A DNA stretch of 64,000 nt from Armillaria gallica (GCA_037576215.1 JBANDB010000001.1:1178001-1242000); one strand, 5' to 3'; positions 21,095 to 32,716 are shown, numbered from the stretch's first letter. Program-made: numbers and translations. Notes: a model not told the origin generated them from the sequence alone.

Positions 21095-22252
21095 TCATTT
21101 ACCCAGGAATCGCAGCAGCTCGGTAACTACCGCTTCGCTCTTCTCCTGTTGAACCCAATGGCCCGCATCGTCGATAAGCACCACATCTCTTTCATCCATA
21201 CTCCCACAGATCTCACTCTTCATTCTCACCAAAGCCCCTGGAGCCTGATAAACGCCCCAGTCCAGCTTACCCGCAATGAACATCGCGGGGACCTCTACGC
21301 CTTTTCCAGCATACTCGGACAAATCTCGAGACCACTGAGCGTCGATGGCGCAGCGGTACCAATTCAGGCCGCCTTGAAAGCCTGTACGGGAGTATTCGTG
21401 GGCGTAGGTGGAGAGCTCGGAGGGTGTGAGCCAGGGTATTTCGGGCGTGTCTTGGGATTGGTGGACCGCATCAGGCATGCTTTCGTGCTGGAGCATCACG
21501 TAGTACCTCGGCAGCTCTTCCATTTCGTCTATTGACGCAAGAGGATGAGGAACGCTGTTTCCCAGCCCGGTGCCGTCTGCAGCCTTGGCGTGGAAATACG
21601 CACGGAGAAACTGCTCCAATGGCTGACCTTGCATTATATGCTTGTTAGCATCCCGGGACGAGAAATATGTCGTGTAGTGTTTTCGGGGAGGATTCATTAG
21701 GGATAGTGTTTTTTCGACTGCATTGACATGGAAAAGAGGTGCGTTGGGCGCGCTAAGACCCGTGAATGGGGCGCTCATGAACACAACAGATTGAAAGATG
21801 TCTGGGCGGGTAAGAGCACAAAAACCTGCAACGAGGGATCCGAAATCATGCCCCACCACTGAAGCGGTTGAGTAGCCAAGGGCATGAACCAATGTGACGA
21901 TATCTTGGACTAAGTGGGACATACGGAAAGGCGCCAAATCGTCGTCATATTGAATAGCCGACGCGGCCGTTCTGCCGTAGCCCCATTGGTCTGGAGCAAC
22001 AACATGATAGCCTGCCTGCGAGAGAGGGTAAATCACTTTGCGCCATGAATAGGCGAGCTCTGGAAAGCCATGAAGAAGGACAACCAGAGGAGCATCGGAT
22101 AAGGGTTCAACGGTTTCTAATATGTGGTAATCAGAGTCTCGTAGTCGAATTTTACGACATTTGACGTTGGCGAGCGTCTCGGGGCGATGTGAGCAGTAAC
22201 AATCGGAGCCGACCATGATTACGACTGGGGGGAACAACCCTGGCCAAATCAT
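21095..22252 (-). CDS. Epoxide hydrolase (alpha/beta-hydrolase fold)
   Basis: Single exon, 385 residues, close to the usual length for fungal epoxide hydrolases. Visible catalytic features: oxyanion motif HGFPE (61-65); nucleophile Asp136 in VVGHDFGS, an Asp rather than the Ser of lipases, which points to epoxide hydrolysis; Asp331 in AGKLDWG and His365 in DDAGHWVQ completing the triad; lid tyrosines in HYTTYF (193-197) and LNWYR (296-300). It would open epoxides to vicinal diols through an ester intermediate, in detoxification or secondary metabolism. The start may be Met1 or Met13; the N-terminal 20 residues are hydrophobic but do not form a clear signal peptide. It is transcribed away from NUP96. 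Confidence 0.9.
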   Translation of the reverse strand: MIWPGLFPPVVIMVGSDCYCSHRPETLANVKCRKIRLRDSDYHILETVEPLSDAPLVVLLHGFPELAYSWRKVIYPLSQAGYHVVAPDQWGYGRTAASAIQYDDDLAPFRMSHLVQDIVTLVHALGYSTASVVGHDFGSLVAGFCALTRPDIFQSVVFMSAPFTGLSAPNAPLFHVNAVEKTLSLMNPPRKHYTTYFSSRDANKHIMQGQPLEQFLRAYFHAKAADGTGLGNSVPHPLASIDEMEELPRYYVMLQHESMPDAVHQSQDTPEIPWLTPSELSTYAHEYSRTGFQGGLNWYRCAIDAQWSRDLSEYAGKGVEVPAMFIAGKLDWGVYQAPGALVRMKSEICGSMDERDVVLIDDAGHWVQQEKSEAVVTELLRFLGK

Positions 22253-23240
22253 GGGTGCATCACTTCCACAGTTATTCAGAATTCAGGCCCCTCGGGCCGT
22301 GCCGGTTTTCCGATTGAATGTCGCAGGCAATCTCCGTTTGACTTGAACGTACTCCGAGCAAGCCTAAAAGTAATAGACGTTTCCAAGAATATTACGGCGA
22401 CTTTTCTGTGGCGCGAGTCGTTGTGATGTCGTACGCCAAGACCTTGAACGTATGGTGGCAAGAGGACTCCAAGGCCGCCGCCTCTGTGACCCTCGTGGTG
22501 TTTGTCTTGTTTATCGATCCGAGTCGAGTCACAGGCTCTAGTGATTGTGTAGCGATTCTGGACTTTGGTGGATAGACCCCAGGCGGATTGGAACCGCGTG
22601 CCCAAATGTCATGTCAAAACTAAGACGCGTGGCAACCCTCAGCGGAAGGCTTCCGATGTATAGATGTGACTACAAAAGTGACTTTGGTTATTCATATGGC
22701 AGCAGGACAAAGGGCAGACAGATAGGTGCACCAAGTTACGAGAACTTGACGCGTGGTATCTGGTATATGTTTCTATTGGCAGCCGCCATACAGAGCGTGC
22801 GCAGCGATGGCTTACAGAGTCGATAAATCGACGCGTTGGTTTTTGGCTGGCCTGCTTGAAGCTCCACGGATCTACGTGAGTTCAGTCTCTTTGGAGCGCC
22901 AGCGGCATGAAAGGCAAAGATCCGAACTGGAACCTCGTGAGTAAACTTCTGCGTTGCCTCGTTCTTCTCTAAAGCTAAACTAAGTGGATGAGGTCACGGG
23001 CATGAAATAGGCGGGAAAGCTCAACATTATCCTATTTCATTGTCCGCCTGTGGCGATAGACTTTTGGCCTTCAAATGAAAGAGCTGGTGTTACACTAGCA
23101 GCGCGGTAAGTACGATTCTAACTACTGCGTGGCTGTGTTGCCTTTTCGGCCCGGAGCGGGGATCGCCGAATGTTCTTGTCTAGCCACGTGGCCGAAAATG
23201 GCTGAGCCTTGGACAATTGTCCTGATCATTTCTTCAAGTC
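22253..23240. promoter_or_regulatory. Divergent promoter region, epoxide hydrolase / NUP96
   Basis: About 1 kb between two divergent starts. Several short open frames (e.g. 22276-22605 minus, 22545-22826 plus) lack recognisable domains. The CG-rich 'gcccggagcggggatcgccg' block just before 23170 and the CT/AG-rich stretch before 23241 are plausible promoter DNA for NUP96. Confidence 0.4.
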
Positions 23241-25992
23241 ATGGCTCGTTTCCGTGCATTCTCGAGTGACGACGACTCCAGCAGCGACGATGAATCTTCA
23301 GCGGTGCCGATAAATGAAAAGGCTGGGCAGGCCTTGGGCGTCCATTCCGACGACGACATGGACGATGAGGAAGAAGAGGAAGAGGCAGAGGACGAAGAAG
23401 AAGAAGAGGAGAACGAGGATGCTGAATCGACGAGCTCCGGCTCTTCAGAGATGCTCGAGGAGGACCTCATTGCGCCGCGGCGGAGGAAGGAGGCGCTAGT
23501 CGAAGATGAGGACGGTGAATACCAGGAAGTCAGAGACGACCGCTCGCCACTGCCAACGGCGCCGTCAAGACTGGGCCTCGATACGCAACGGATGCACGTT
23601 ATGCAGACGTCTTTTTTCCGCATGCCAGAAGAAGCAGAAAACATCCGTGCAATGATGCAGGACGTGCCACAGCCGACCCTACGCGTACACAATACCCTGA
23701 ACAGGAAACATAGCCGCGATTCAGATGGCGACGGGCTGAGGTTCGAGTCCAGAGAGGTTCGTTGCGCCCGATTTTCTATATTGTGTTTTTTAACAATTCT
23801 TTAGCGAGCCTCTTTCGCGCACGACATTGAACCGCCAGCTTACCGCCCGTCGCGAAAATATGCAAAAGTTGCAAGTTCAGCGTCTGTCTTTGGTGGCCAT
23901 GAAGATGCCTCGGTAGATGCGGGACTGTCATTCGGGCGCTCGTTTCGGGTGGGCTGGGGTCCTGGTGGCACATTGGTTCATCTAGGTAGCCTCACCGGAC
24001 CGGCTTCTACACTGTATGTGACAATCTATTCAAACTTATCTGCAAACTTATACTCTATTTCTTCAGAAAATCTACTTCAAATTCCTCCACAATACACAAC
24101 ACCCGGGTTCCCTTGTTTTCGAAGCCTGCTTCTCCGCATTCCTTAACTTCTCAAGAACTTACTACCAAGCTCTTGCAGCACCATCTATCTCATTCGCCTA
24201 TAACCCCAGATGACGCCGGCATACCATTTGCTGACCCTACATCCCCGAATCTACATTTCGCTTCATTTGCGTCTCTCTTTCCTACGACAGATCATTCCTA
24301 CGAAGCCACACTCTTCCGATTAGGCCAGGCTCTATTCGACCCCCTGGACCTTCGGCTTGGGCCTGATATTACCGTCGATATCAAAAACCGTGTTTCGGGA
24401 TTAGCACGGAAAACTGCTCTGACTGCATGGCTGGAGCACTCTGTAGGACCTACAGTCGACGCTGCACTACGTGTCCCGGGAACAAGTGCTACAGCACGTG
24501 TATGGACGCTGTTGACGGGAAACCAAGTTGAAAAAGCGTGCGAGGCGGCAATGGACGCCGGTTATGTTAAGCTTGCGACACTCGTGTCGCAGGCTGGTGG
24601 AGAATTTGACTTCCGCGAGGATGTGAGGGAGCAAATAGAGCTGTGGCGGGCAGAGCACGTCGATGTACACATTGATGAATACATCAAGCGAGTGTATCGT
24701 TTGCTTGCCGGGTTAGCAGATACAAAGGATTTGGACTGGAAACGCGTATTTGGGATGCACCTGTGGTTCAACGAACCGATCGATGCACCTATTGCGGAGA
24801 TATTCCGGGCATTTGAGCGTTCCGTCACATCTCTGCCGACAACCAAGGATGGCCGTCCGGATGGGCTCTTTTCGATCCTGAGGCTATTCGCAGACCCAGC
24901 CTGTTCGTTGACGCGAGTGTTGGATCCGGCGTCATTCGGGTCTTCACGTATCGATTACACACTTCCATGGCATTTGTATATCATCCTATCACGGTGTATG
25001 CGCGTCAGGGATTTTTCGGATCGTGGCGATCCTGGTGGTCGGAATGTCGAGGATATGGAGGAGAAGAGGAAGAGGGAGAACGGGTAGATGGACACAGTCC
25101 TACAGCGGATTTAATGACAAGCATGTACGCGGGTCAGCTTGAACAGCTCGGGCTCATACAAGAAGCGGCGTTCGTTTTGTTGCATATCGAAGGGTCTGCC
25201 GGGTATGCCAACTATATCAATTAATTTATCCTTTTCGCTAATTATTTTCTCTTTCTAGCCGAGAAAAGGCTGTCAAAGACCTATTGGCACGGTCCGCGCA
25301 CTTACTAGATGACTGGATGGTCCGTGGCTTGGTAGGGAGTTTGAAACTGCCTATGGCCTGGGTGCAGGAGGCACAGGTAAGCTGGGTTTCATGATGTCCT
25401 CGCGGTACTGATGCATTGCATAGGCAATTTATGCCCTCTATCAAAACTCGCCCTTCGAGGCCTATGAACTGTATCTTTCGGCTAGGCTGTACAACCCAGC
25501 GCACGACATTGCTGTTGCAGAGCTCGCCCCCGAGGCTGTTTTGCGGAAAGACTTGGAACTTCTCAAGACCATGTTTGCGCGGTTCCAGGGACACGCCGTC
25601 GATGGCTGGAGTACTAGGGGAAAGGTGATTTTAACCAATTTCTCTCCTCTCTGTAATTGATCTAATTTAATCTGCAGCTATTCGTCGATTACGCAAATGT
25701 GCTTACACGGTTACCAGAATTGTATGATGACGAAAGCACGAGCGCGGAGAAGACGGAGGAGATCGAGACGTTGACGCGTACCGGGGCGAGGCTAGTTGGC
25801 CTTTTACCAGATGTGTTGGACGGACGGCACAAGGAAGCCTTGTCAATGATGCTGGATGCACTGGTGAAGATGGTGGATAGGGAGAAACCGGGTGCATTAA
25901 CTCAACTCCACCATATTGATGGGACGACACGGATCCAGCATATACGCGCGACGGGTGTGAAGCGATTTCTGAAGAGTATACAGGTTAATTAG
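23241..25992 (+). CDS. NUP96: Nuclear pore protein Nup96 (free-standing gene)
   Basis: Scaffold nucleoporin of the Y (Nup107-160) complex. Exons by splice signals and frame: 23241-23756, 23805-24013, 24067-~25040, ~25070-25202, 25259-25376, 25424-25624, 25678-25992; introns are 47-56 nt. The N terminus is Ser/Asp/Glu-rich (about residues 8-75). Exon 2 carries the Nup96 signature SRKYAKVASSASV and GRSFRVGWGPGGTLVHLGSL. Exon 3 holds the helical Nup96 domain (VEKACEAAMDAGYVKLATLV, DVREQIELWRAEHVDVHID). Exons 4-7 continue it (GHSPTADLMTSMYAGQLEQL, FEAYELYLSARLYNPAHDIA). In animals and some fungi Nup96 is released from a Nup98-Nup96 precursor; here the start Met and acidic N terminus imply a separate gene. 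A two-base phase change near 25035-25075 has no normal-sized intron to explain it. Confidence 0.85.
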
Positions 25993-26847
25993 TATGTTTG
26001 TATTCGCTTTTGTCTGAGTAATTTGTCGTTATGTATGTCACTCTCACACAGATGAATTCTTCGTCGGTTTTGACTAATGATTCTGCTCCATCCTTCCTTC
26101 GATGGCTACGTCAGAAGACTCCGTGGTGTGTGACTACTGAATCGTTTTGAATATTAGAAACCCCCAGGCTAGACTTCGGTAGACCATATACCGATCCTGG
26201 TTGGAAATAATTTTTTAGATAAAGATATCGTTTCGGGGTTTTGTTCGAGCAAGTTGTCCCAATTTCTGGCAATGTTCGCGTGTTAGCTATTATATTGTGA
26301 GCCAGGATGTTTCTGGGCATGATGCGGCAACAGGAGAAAGCCTAGTTGCGGTGAGTGGAAGCGGAGAAAAAAAGGGATAGGTAAGTTTTCCCGGTTAAAA
26401 GTCTGTCTTGAATAACATTCCTGACTCCCGATGATTTTAGTCCGAAGGAAAGTGGACGGAAATGGTTCGCGGAGCTGAAAACGTTTCCTCAGACGTGTTT
26501 CCGTAGGAGAATTTTACTGCTGACCAGACAGAAACTGTATAAAGAAATTTTTCAGTACCACTATGCATTAATTTGTGCAAACGTTTAGTGTTTAAGTTTT
26601 ATTTAAATAAGAAGCATTTTGTTACTACAATTTGTGGCAGAATATTCACTGTGTAGGTAGTGGTACCAAATATAGTCAACATCAGTGTGTTTCCCCTTGT
26701 GAATAAGTAGGCTCAGAATTTGTTCAGAACACATAGACTAGATAGCATGGATTTTGGACACTGAAATAGGCATAACATAAGTGTCCAAAGAAGAAACACG
26801 CAAAGGAAACAGCCCTGTAGGTGTCAATGATAAATGGCTCGGCGCGT
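25993..26847. other. Intergenic, AT-rich
   Basis: The 3' spacer between NUP96 and the convergent F-box gene. AT-rich (26520-26640) with no recognisable gene. The short minus-strand frames at 26111-26320 and 26724-27023 are not supported by any domain. Confidence 0.5.
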
Positions 26848-28479
26848 TTAGTCGAGCGCCAGGAGCCCAGTACTGCATGTTGCCGGCTCCCATGAAGTGG
26901 ACCAAAAATTTCCAAACAGCCTTCTGGGCCTCTCGTGGACGTTCGCGGAGGTGGAGACGATAAGTTGTAGTCCAGGCGGCCGTATCGGAGCAAGATGTTC
27001 GTCAATGCTCTCCACATCGGCACGAGTGAGACAAGAAATTCTGATTGAACGAAGATATTGGCCCCGCATACTGACCATGGAGGTAAGAGGGCCCCATAAT
27101 GAGGCTTGTATGGAAGTAGGTGTCCAAAGGGTCAGATGCTGCAGATTTGGGAGGAATTCGACGGAAGCAAGAGCATCTAAGATCAATTTTTCGTTCCAAA
27201 TGAGCCTAACGTCTAGGCTGTCCAGAGTGTCCATCAATAAGAGAGTGTCTTCGATGAATGCCTGATCCATAAAGTTGTCGGTGGTGAATTTGGTAAGGGA
27301 GCAACGAGAACGATAGATAAAATCGTTCACCATCGTGACAGCGGCATACGCATTCTTATCACCGGTCATGAGGTCATCTAAGGAAGGTAAACGCAAATGG
27401 GAAAGTATACTCGGTGACGATACCATTAGGCGCCGGACTTTAGGAAGACAGATGTGATGAGGGAGGAAGATGATGTCGTGACCGATGTTTTCGTCTGTTT
27501 CAAGATGACATTCTACGAGAGACCGGTAAACTTCAAGGTTAGAAACATTGTCCACGCATGCCGCCAAATGGGTGATATGATGAGGAAACATGAAATCGCC
27601 GAGATCATAGGTGCCATGTAAAGCCACCTTTCGAAGGCAGGGGGCTTCAACGAAGACACTTCGGACATCTTCGGGCAGCTCGTCCCTGCTGGATTGTGGT
27701 ATGCATGAAGTTTTCAAAGTCAAAGATTCCAGACAAGGGATCTTCCCGCGAACCACCTTCAACCGTTCCAACAGAGTCAAGGGTATCTGTAGATGCATGC
27801 TCCTCCACCGATATGACTCCCCGAGGATCACGTAAAGGGCTGGGACGGCCGCATATTCATTGGGGTCACCATCAAGTTCAAACACAATGTCGAGAGGATG
27901 CTGTGCCGAACGAGAAATCATGGCCTTGAGTGCAAGTGTATCTGGCTCCATTGGATGAATTGTCCGAAAGTGAAGGACAATATATGACCAGAGTCGAGGA
28001 TATGATAAAGCAATATCCCTCCAAGCACCGCATACATGGCTCAGTGCCCACGGACCCTGTAAAAAATCTAATGCTGGAGGTTCCTTCCACTCCCATGGTG
28101 TGCAGGTCCTGGGGTTGCCATCCCACCACTGCAAGAACTGTATCTCGCGAAACACGGTTCGAAGAACGTCAATGGGAAGACGTCGGATAGGTGCTAGTGC
28201 TGATGAATAGGCCGCCATGGACTTCTGAACTGTATCGCGACGGCGTTGCATCTCTGATCTGACTTCATCCATGCGGTCTAGCAAGGCATCGTACACCGAG
28301 ATCTGCTGTTGGAGATCCTCGATATTTTGGAGTATCCAATCACGGTCGGTATCAAGGAAGGAGCGCGTTGCACGAAGAATACCAGAGATCTGGGAATTCA
28401 GAGTGCTGGGTGGGAGTACAGGCTCTGGTGCGGAACGCGCTACTGCATCCAAGTGGAACATTGCATCCGTCGCATTCAT
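26848..28479 (-). CDS. Type-2 F-box-like protein, intact copy
   Basis: Single exon, 543 residues, the only uninterrupted type-2 gene in the window and the reference for copies B-E. It starts MNATDAMFHLDAVARSAPEP. A helical or coiled-coil-prone stretch (DLQQQISVYDALLDRMDEVR) precedes the F-box-like segment ALAPIRRLPIDVLRTVF at about residues 101-117, followed by GPWALSHVCGAWRDIALSYP. The rest is LRR-like, with ISRSAQHPLDIVFEL, RGKIPCLESLTLKTS and FLPNLQHLTLWTPTS. Expected role: Skp1-binding adaptor of an SCF ubiquitin ligase, substrate unknown. The last about 45 residues (after GLQLIVSTS) differ entirely from copy B, so the C terminus is not conserved. Confidence 0.85.
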   Translation of the reverse strand: MNATDAMFHLDAVARSAPEPVLPPSTLNSQISGILRATRSFLDTDRDWILQNIEDLQQQISVYDALLDRMDEVRSEMQRRRDTVQKSMAAYSSALAPIRRLPIDVLRTVFREIQFLQWWDGNPRTCTPWEWKEPPALDFLQGPWALSHVCGAWRDIALSYPRLWSYIVLHFRTIHPMEPDTLALKAMISRSAQHPLDIVFELDGDPNEYAAVPALYVILGESYRWRSMHLQIPLTLLERLKVVRGKIPCLESLTLKTSCIPQSSRDELPEDVRSVFVEAPCLRKVALHGTYDLGDFMFPHHITHLAACVDNVSNLEVYRSLVECHLETDENIGHDIIFLPHHICLPKVRRLMVSSPSILSHLRLPSLDDLMTGDKNAYAAVTMVNDFIYRSRCSLTKFTTDNFMDQAFIEDTLLLMDTLDSLDVRLIWNEKLILDALASVEFLPNLQHLTLWTPTSIQASLWGPLTSMVSMRGQYLRSIRISCLTRADVESIDEHLAPIRPPGLQLIVSTSANVHERPRRLFGNFWSTSWEPATCSTGLLALD

Positions 28480-28650
28480 GGCGCCTCTAAACCTCCTGTT
28501 TTAGTAACACTTTTGTCATATACGCAAGGCGGGACGTACTTCTCTTGGATATCGCAAAGATAAGTATCCTGCTAAGTTGGCATCCGTCGGAGTTGCGTCG
28601 GAGTCAACTTTTAGGTCGTGGGTTGTGATACTTATCATTGTATTGCGGCG
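28480..28650. promoter_or_regulatory. Type-2 F-box promoter flank
   Basis: Upstream of the intact type-2 gene. Words such as 'gtacttctcttggatat' and 'gttggcatccgtcggagttg' recur, diverged, upstream of copy B (about 34575-34640), so the promoter was copied with the gene. Confidence 0.45.
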
Positions 28651-28658
28651 CATCGGAT

Positions 28659-29261
28659 GCCGAACACCACTAAACGCCGGACTCGGGTATCTCAGACTTT
28701 CATGCCTGATACCTCTCATAACCTGGAGCTTCTCAAGCCAGTTATGGTAGAGTTCATCAACGAAACAGTGGCCCTGCAGAACCGAGCCGAAGGCCTGAAA
28801 AACCCCACCGATTCACTGAGTCCAGGACAATGTTAAACGAATCGCTTGCGGACTTGCTATACGTAGTGGATATTGATGCCTTAACGGCAAATTAGTCACA
28901 GGCGTCTTTACATCTAACAGGACTAACCAATGATCCATGTGCTCCGACTCGGACGAACACGTCGTTCCAACTTCCTCCTGGCCAGGTGTGAGAAATAACT
29001 CTTTGCCTTTTCAGCGAGCATCTCATCGCTGGACCCAGATGAAGGCGCGCTCGCTACCCTTCAGGCCGCAGAGCAGGCCAAACGAAAATTGGTCACAGTG
29101 GCATGCCCCTCAAGCCTGCAGACAAGATGACAGCGACAGTAGCTAAAAGCAACCTAGCTGCCGGAGGCTTCAAATCCTCAGCGCCTCGGAAGAAGAAAGT
29201 GAACAATTCGAAACTGACCACGAAGGAGAAGAAGGAACGCAGCATTGGACGTTTTTGATAT
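28659..29261 (+). pseudogene. Unidentified gene, probably decayed
   Basis: An ATG at 28659 opens into SHNLELLKPVMVEFINETVA and LQNRAEGLKN, a helical reading that looks like real coding sequence. A shifted frame continues with MLNESLADLLYVVDIDALTA and then a stop. Further on come LDPDEGALATLQAAEQAKRK (another frame) and a lysine-rich end, KSNLAAGGFKSSAPRKKKVN, with a stop at about 29260. The pieces occur in sensible order, but joining them needs frameshifts not explained by introns. I do not recognise the family. Either a degraded gene or one with sequence errors. Confidence 0.35.
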
Positions 29262-29695
29262 CCCTCTGCGTCGCCCTTCAGAGCGTGCGTGAACTGCATT
29301 ACGTTCACCAACCCACTTCAATATTTGCCATGCCATCCAGCAGATCCTTCGCAGGCTTTGAACCTGGCGGCCCTTTGCCCGGGTGCTCGCTAGGTCCCTC
29401 GTTTCGTTCCCACCTCATTCCTGTTGAGGCTACTTCAATGTTGTGGAAGAGACTAATACTTATTTACGACAGACGTCACGCAGATGTGATAGTGAGTTCT
29501 GAGTACCGACGGCCAATCGAATAGCATTAGCGCATCTACGATGAAAGGACAGGAGATAAAGTCAAGTCTGACCCAATAAACGCAATCATAGACCTGTCTG
29601 GGCGGTCTCTCCGAATGGCAGATGGAGAAACAGCATAGCTAGAAAGTATGTCTCTCCATGAAGCTAACACTGTTTCTGGTTGGGAAGAAAAAGCC
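29262..29695. other. Spacer, possible 3' end of KMT6
   Basis: The minus strand at 29536-29700 stays open (FSSQPETVLASWRDILSSYA) if one more GT-AG intron follows the KMT6 SET domain, so the last KMT6 exon could extend here. Otherwise nothing is recognised. Confidence 0.35.
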
Positions 29696-32257
29696 CTAGT
29701 CAGTATTTGAGGACGTCGTCCATGACACACTGACACACTTACAATCACTTTGAAAGAAATTATCTCCATAATCAAATAACAGTTCTTCACCGGGTTGTAC
29801 TCTCCGATCTGCATACGCATAGCATTTAACGTACTTTGCTGTTCGACTGGAAAACAACGTACTGGCATATATCCCAATGCGGTGTTCCCCGTTTACCAAT
29901 TTAGCTTTCACGAGGCAATTTTAGGACGAACCATCGTTTGTGATGCCGATTCCACTCACTCATAGAACGACAATTAGGTCGCTTGCTATGATTTATATAG
30001 CGCGATTCGTTTGAGAGGTACGTGCTGTCCACTGTGAGTGTCTTGTTTAACTCGAACATATAGTTTCGCTTTCGATGTCGAGCAAGATCGCTTCAGCATG
30101 TATGAGAAAAATTCCCTAGAGCACGCAAGGCAACGTACCATCGTGTATCCACCGATGGCTCGAAAATGAGTTCCCCGACGTATTCTGGTTTCTTGTTAGG
30201 TAGGTAAAAAGCGTCGTTTGTCCGGGACTTGCCGATAATGTAATCATCTTTCTCGGCGGGCTCTAAAAGATAGAGGCCCAGCCCCCATTGGCTGTCCTTG
30301 ACCTCCACCGCCTACAATAGGCGATATTATTGATCGCCGAAACTCACGAAACGAGAAAGAGGGATGCTACCTTCTGCCTGCCACACTGGATGGCCATGTT
30401 CTTGCAGATGGTGCAGTCATCCAGATCTAGGTGTTGTCAATTGATAAAAAGAACATTTGAACCAAACACGGACCTCTAGAATAGAATTTCAGTCAGAGCT
30501 GACGAGCAGAGTAATCGAAAGGCACACCTAGCTCTTCCCTTGTGACACAGTTCAGGATCGCACTCTTTGTTCTCCATGAAGCACGAGCAAGGCTTCTTCC
30601 GACATTCTCTGGTTGAGCAATCACAACCAGTCCGTCGGCGGATACACGGCTTTCGATGACCGGCGCATTGGCAGTTACGCATGCAGTGAGTGCTGTTTTG
30701 AAAGCATAAGCAGCCGGAATGGGCGTCGCAGGGACCATCATGCTCGCATGGTATATTGCTATGCCTCCGTCAGGATGTGATACACGCGAAAGGCCAACCA
30801 CATACGGAGTGAATGCATGATGGTCTGTATCTGAGTAGCGCTGGGGATCAAGTTCGGCGATAATTGCGAAGGCAAAGATATATACCTCTGATCTTTAAGT
30901 TCCTGGAACGCATTGGGGGTCTCTGGCGCGGGAGAGTGTCCACCAAATCATCTGGGATATATGCACATCGCCGTTTAAAGATCTACAGGCAATAATCAGA
31001 CAGTATCGCTGGTGGAAGGTAAGATAACAGAGGACCTCTCGGCAAGGTTTCCTACAGATGGTCGTGAGTTCGCACGGAGTCATGTCTGGGGCATGGTCCA
31101 GCATAACATGCAGCGCCTCAATGTCCTCGGGAGTCCAATGAGTCTCCTAAAGGTCATGAATGAGCACGCGCAAAGACCGATAAAAGAAAACCTACAATGT
31201 AGGGCGGATTTCCATGAAGGAAACAGTTTGCACTACAAGGTCCCGAAATATCGTCAGATAACCTGATGTTCTTCTTTTTAGGTATTTGCTTCACGGGTAT
31301 TGGACTATATTCCCCTGCGAGACCTATTATTAATGCAACCTACAGGTTTTCGAAAGCATACCTACAATGAACCATGCAATGACTGACAAGACAGTTTAGA
31401 TTGTTGCAAAACGTTGAAATTTCGCGCGTCCCGGACCCAAACTCTGGCCGAGAGAATGACGTTGTGAGCCATGGGAGCAAGTCCCTGCATTAAAAATCAA
31501 GTCAGTTACCTAGTGTGCGCAGGGAAAGGCCATCTACCTTCGACGACCGAGATTCACAATTTCTTGCATGTGCAAGGGAAATACATCAGTCTTGTCTATC
31601 TCTTCCAAGGTCATATTATTCAGATCCATCAAGTTCTGCGCCGCAGCAGAGATGACGATCTCAGCTAAAACGGAAATCAGAACAGGAAAGCATGAAGGGA
31701 AAATTAGATGAGGCATTACTATCGGGATCATCTAGTGTTTGCCACTCAAATTCCTTGTAATAAGTGTGATGCAGCTGGTCTCCATCCTGCGGAATCTCAA
31801 TAAACCGGGGATCGTCCGCGAATGGAATGAAGGACATGCTATCAGGATCGTCGCCATGGAAGACACTGCGACTGACCAGAGGCGAAGATTCATATGCCGA
31901 GCACTCTGGAAACAGTGCTGTAACTTCAATAACTTCGACGGGTAGCCAAGAGGTAACGGTTCTGCCATTTTGATATTGCTGGATGCAGAATCCATCAGCC
32001 GTCAATGTCTCTGAGTCGCCGATTTCCCATTCGTCTTCATCGTCTTCGTCTTCCTCCAGTTCCTGTAGGGCTAAGTTTTGGATAGACTCCCGACAATACT
32101 CCTGCTCCCAAGCGTAAAACGCGTCCCAGGCGTCTCTGAAGGCTGCTTGAACCACAAAAGTCGTGGGATTGTCATTGGTCGAGTCGTTCATAGGAATGCG
32201 ACGCGGCGTAACTTGAAAACACTTCAGAGTCAAAATTTGTGGCAATTGTATATCCAT
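29696..32257 (-). CDS. KMT6: E(z)/KMT6-type histone H3K27 methyltransferase
   Basis: Catalytic subunit of Polycomb repressive complex 2, depositing H3K27 methylation. Exon 1 (31720-32257) starts MDIQLPQILTLKCF and includes an acidic run (ELEEDEDDEDEWEIGDSE). Exon 2 (31538-31664) reads ISAAAQNLMDLNNMTLEEID. A Cys-rich exon near 31400 (FCNNLNCLVSHCMVHC) corresponds to the region before the CXC domain, followed by a W-T-P-E-D-I-E segment near 31110. The CXC is clear: CMRNCQCAGHRKPCIRRRTG and CDCSTRECRKKPCSCF, ECDPELC (30540-30690). The SET domain follows: VEVKDSQWGLGLYLLEPAEK, an intron, PEYVGELIF, then RYINHSKRPNC (the N-H-S motif) near 30000, GEHRIGIYA, an intron, and PGEELLFDYGDNFF. All key SET motifs are present in order with GT-AG junctions, so it is probably functional. 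The exact C terminus is uncertain. Confidence 0.85.
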
Positions 32258-32716
32258 GTTTGGAGAAGAACGCACTGCAGAAGTTTTTCAGAAATATATC
32301 ACAGCTAAGGTAAACTATGGTGCTGCAATAACAGAACAGCAAGCTAGGGGAGCAACACGAAAGAGATGGGGAGAAAGAGAAATGAAGGCAAGTCACGCGT
32401 AACGCGTTGATAACGCGACATCTGCGACATTTTCACGGCCTTCACGGCCCGTTCTTCCGTCTCGACGATGTCTTGACCGTGATGACCGACTTGTGACCGA
32501 CTGTAAGGCGCAACACTTGATTAATCCAGCATTCATTCAGTATGTTGCCCATAATTATCATAACGCTGAACGAGATAGGTACTAGAGGCTTTCCATCTGA
32601 GTCCGTCATCTTCCTTCTCTTTTGCTATTAAATTACTATGTGATAGAGACTGTAGCAGTACACGACCGTAGTGGTCCTGTGGTCCGTGCAACGAAGTATT
32701 ATCCAGATTGAAACAT

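Noticed and set aside
21149..21535. 128-codon plus-strand open frame
   Set aside because: Antisense shadow of the epoxide hydrolase, whose catalytic motifs are clear on the minus strand.
23234..23692. Long minus-strand serine-rich open frame (152 codons)
   Set aside because: It is the antisense of the Asp/Glu-rich start of NUP96; the low-complexity composition keeps the opposite strand open.
23745..23762. tRNA T-loop-like 'ggttcgagtcc'
   Set aside because: It lies in NUP96 coding sequence, and no acceptor stem, D-arm or A box surrounds it.
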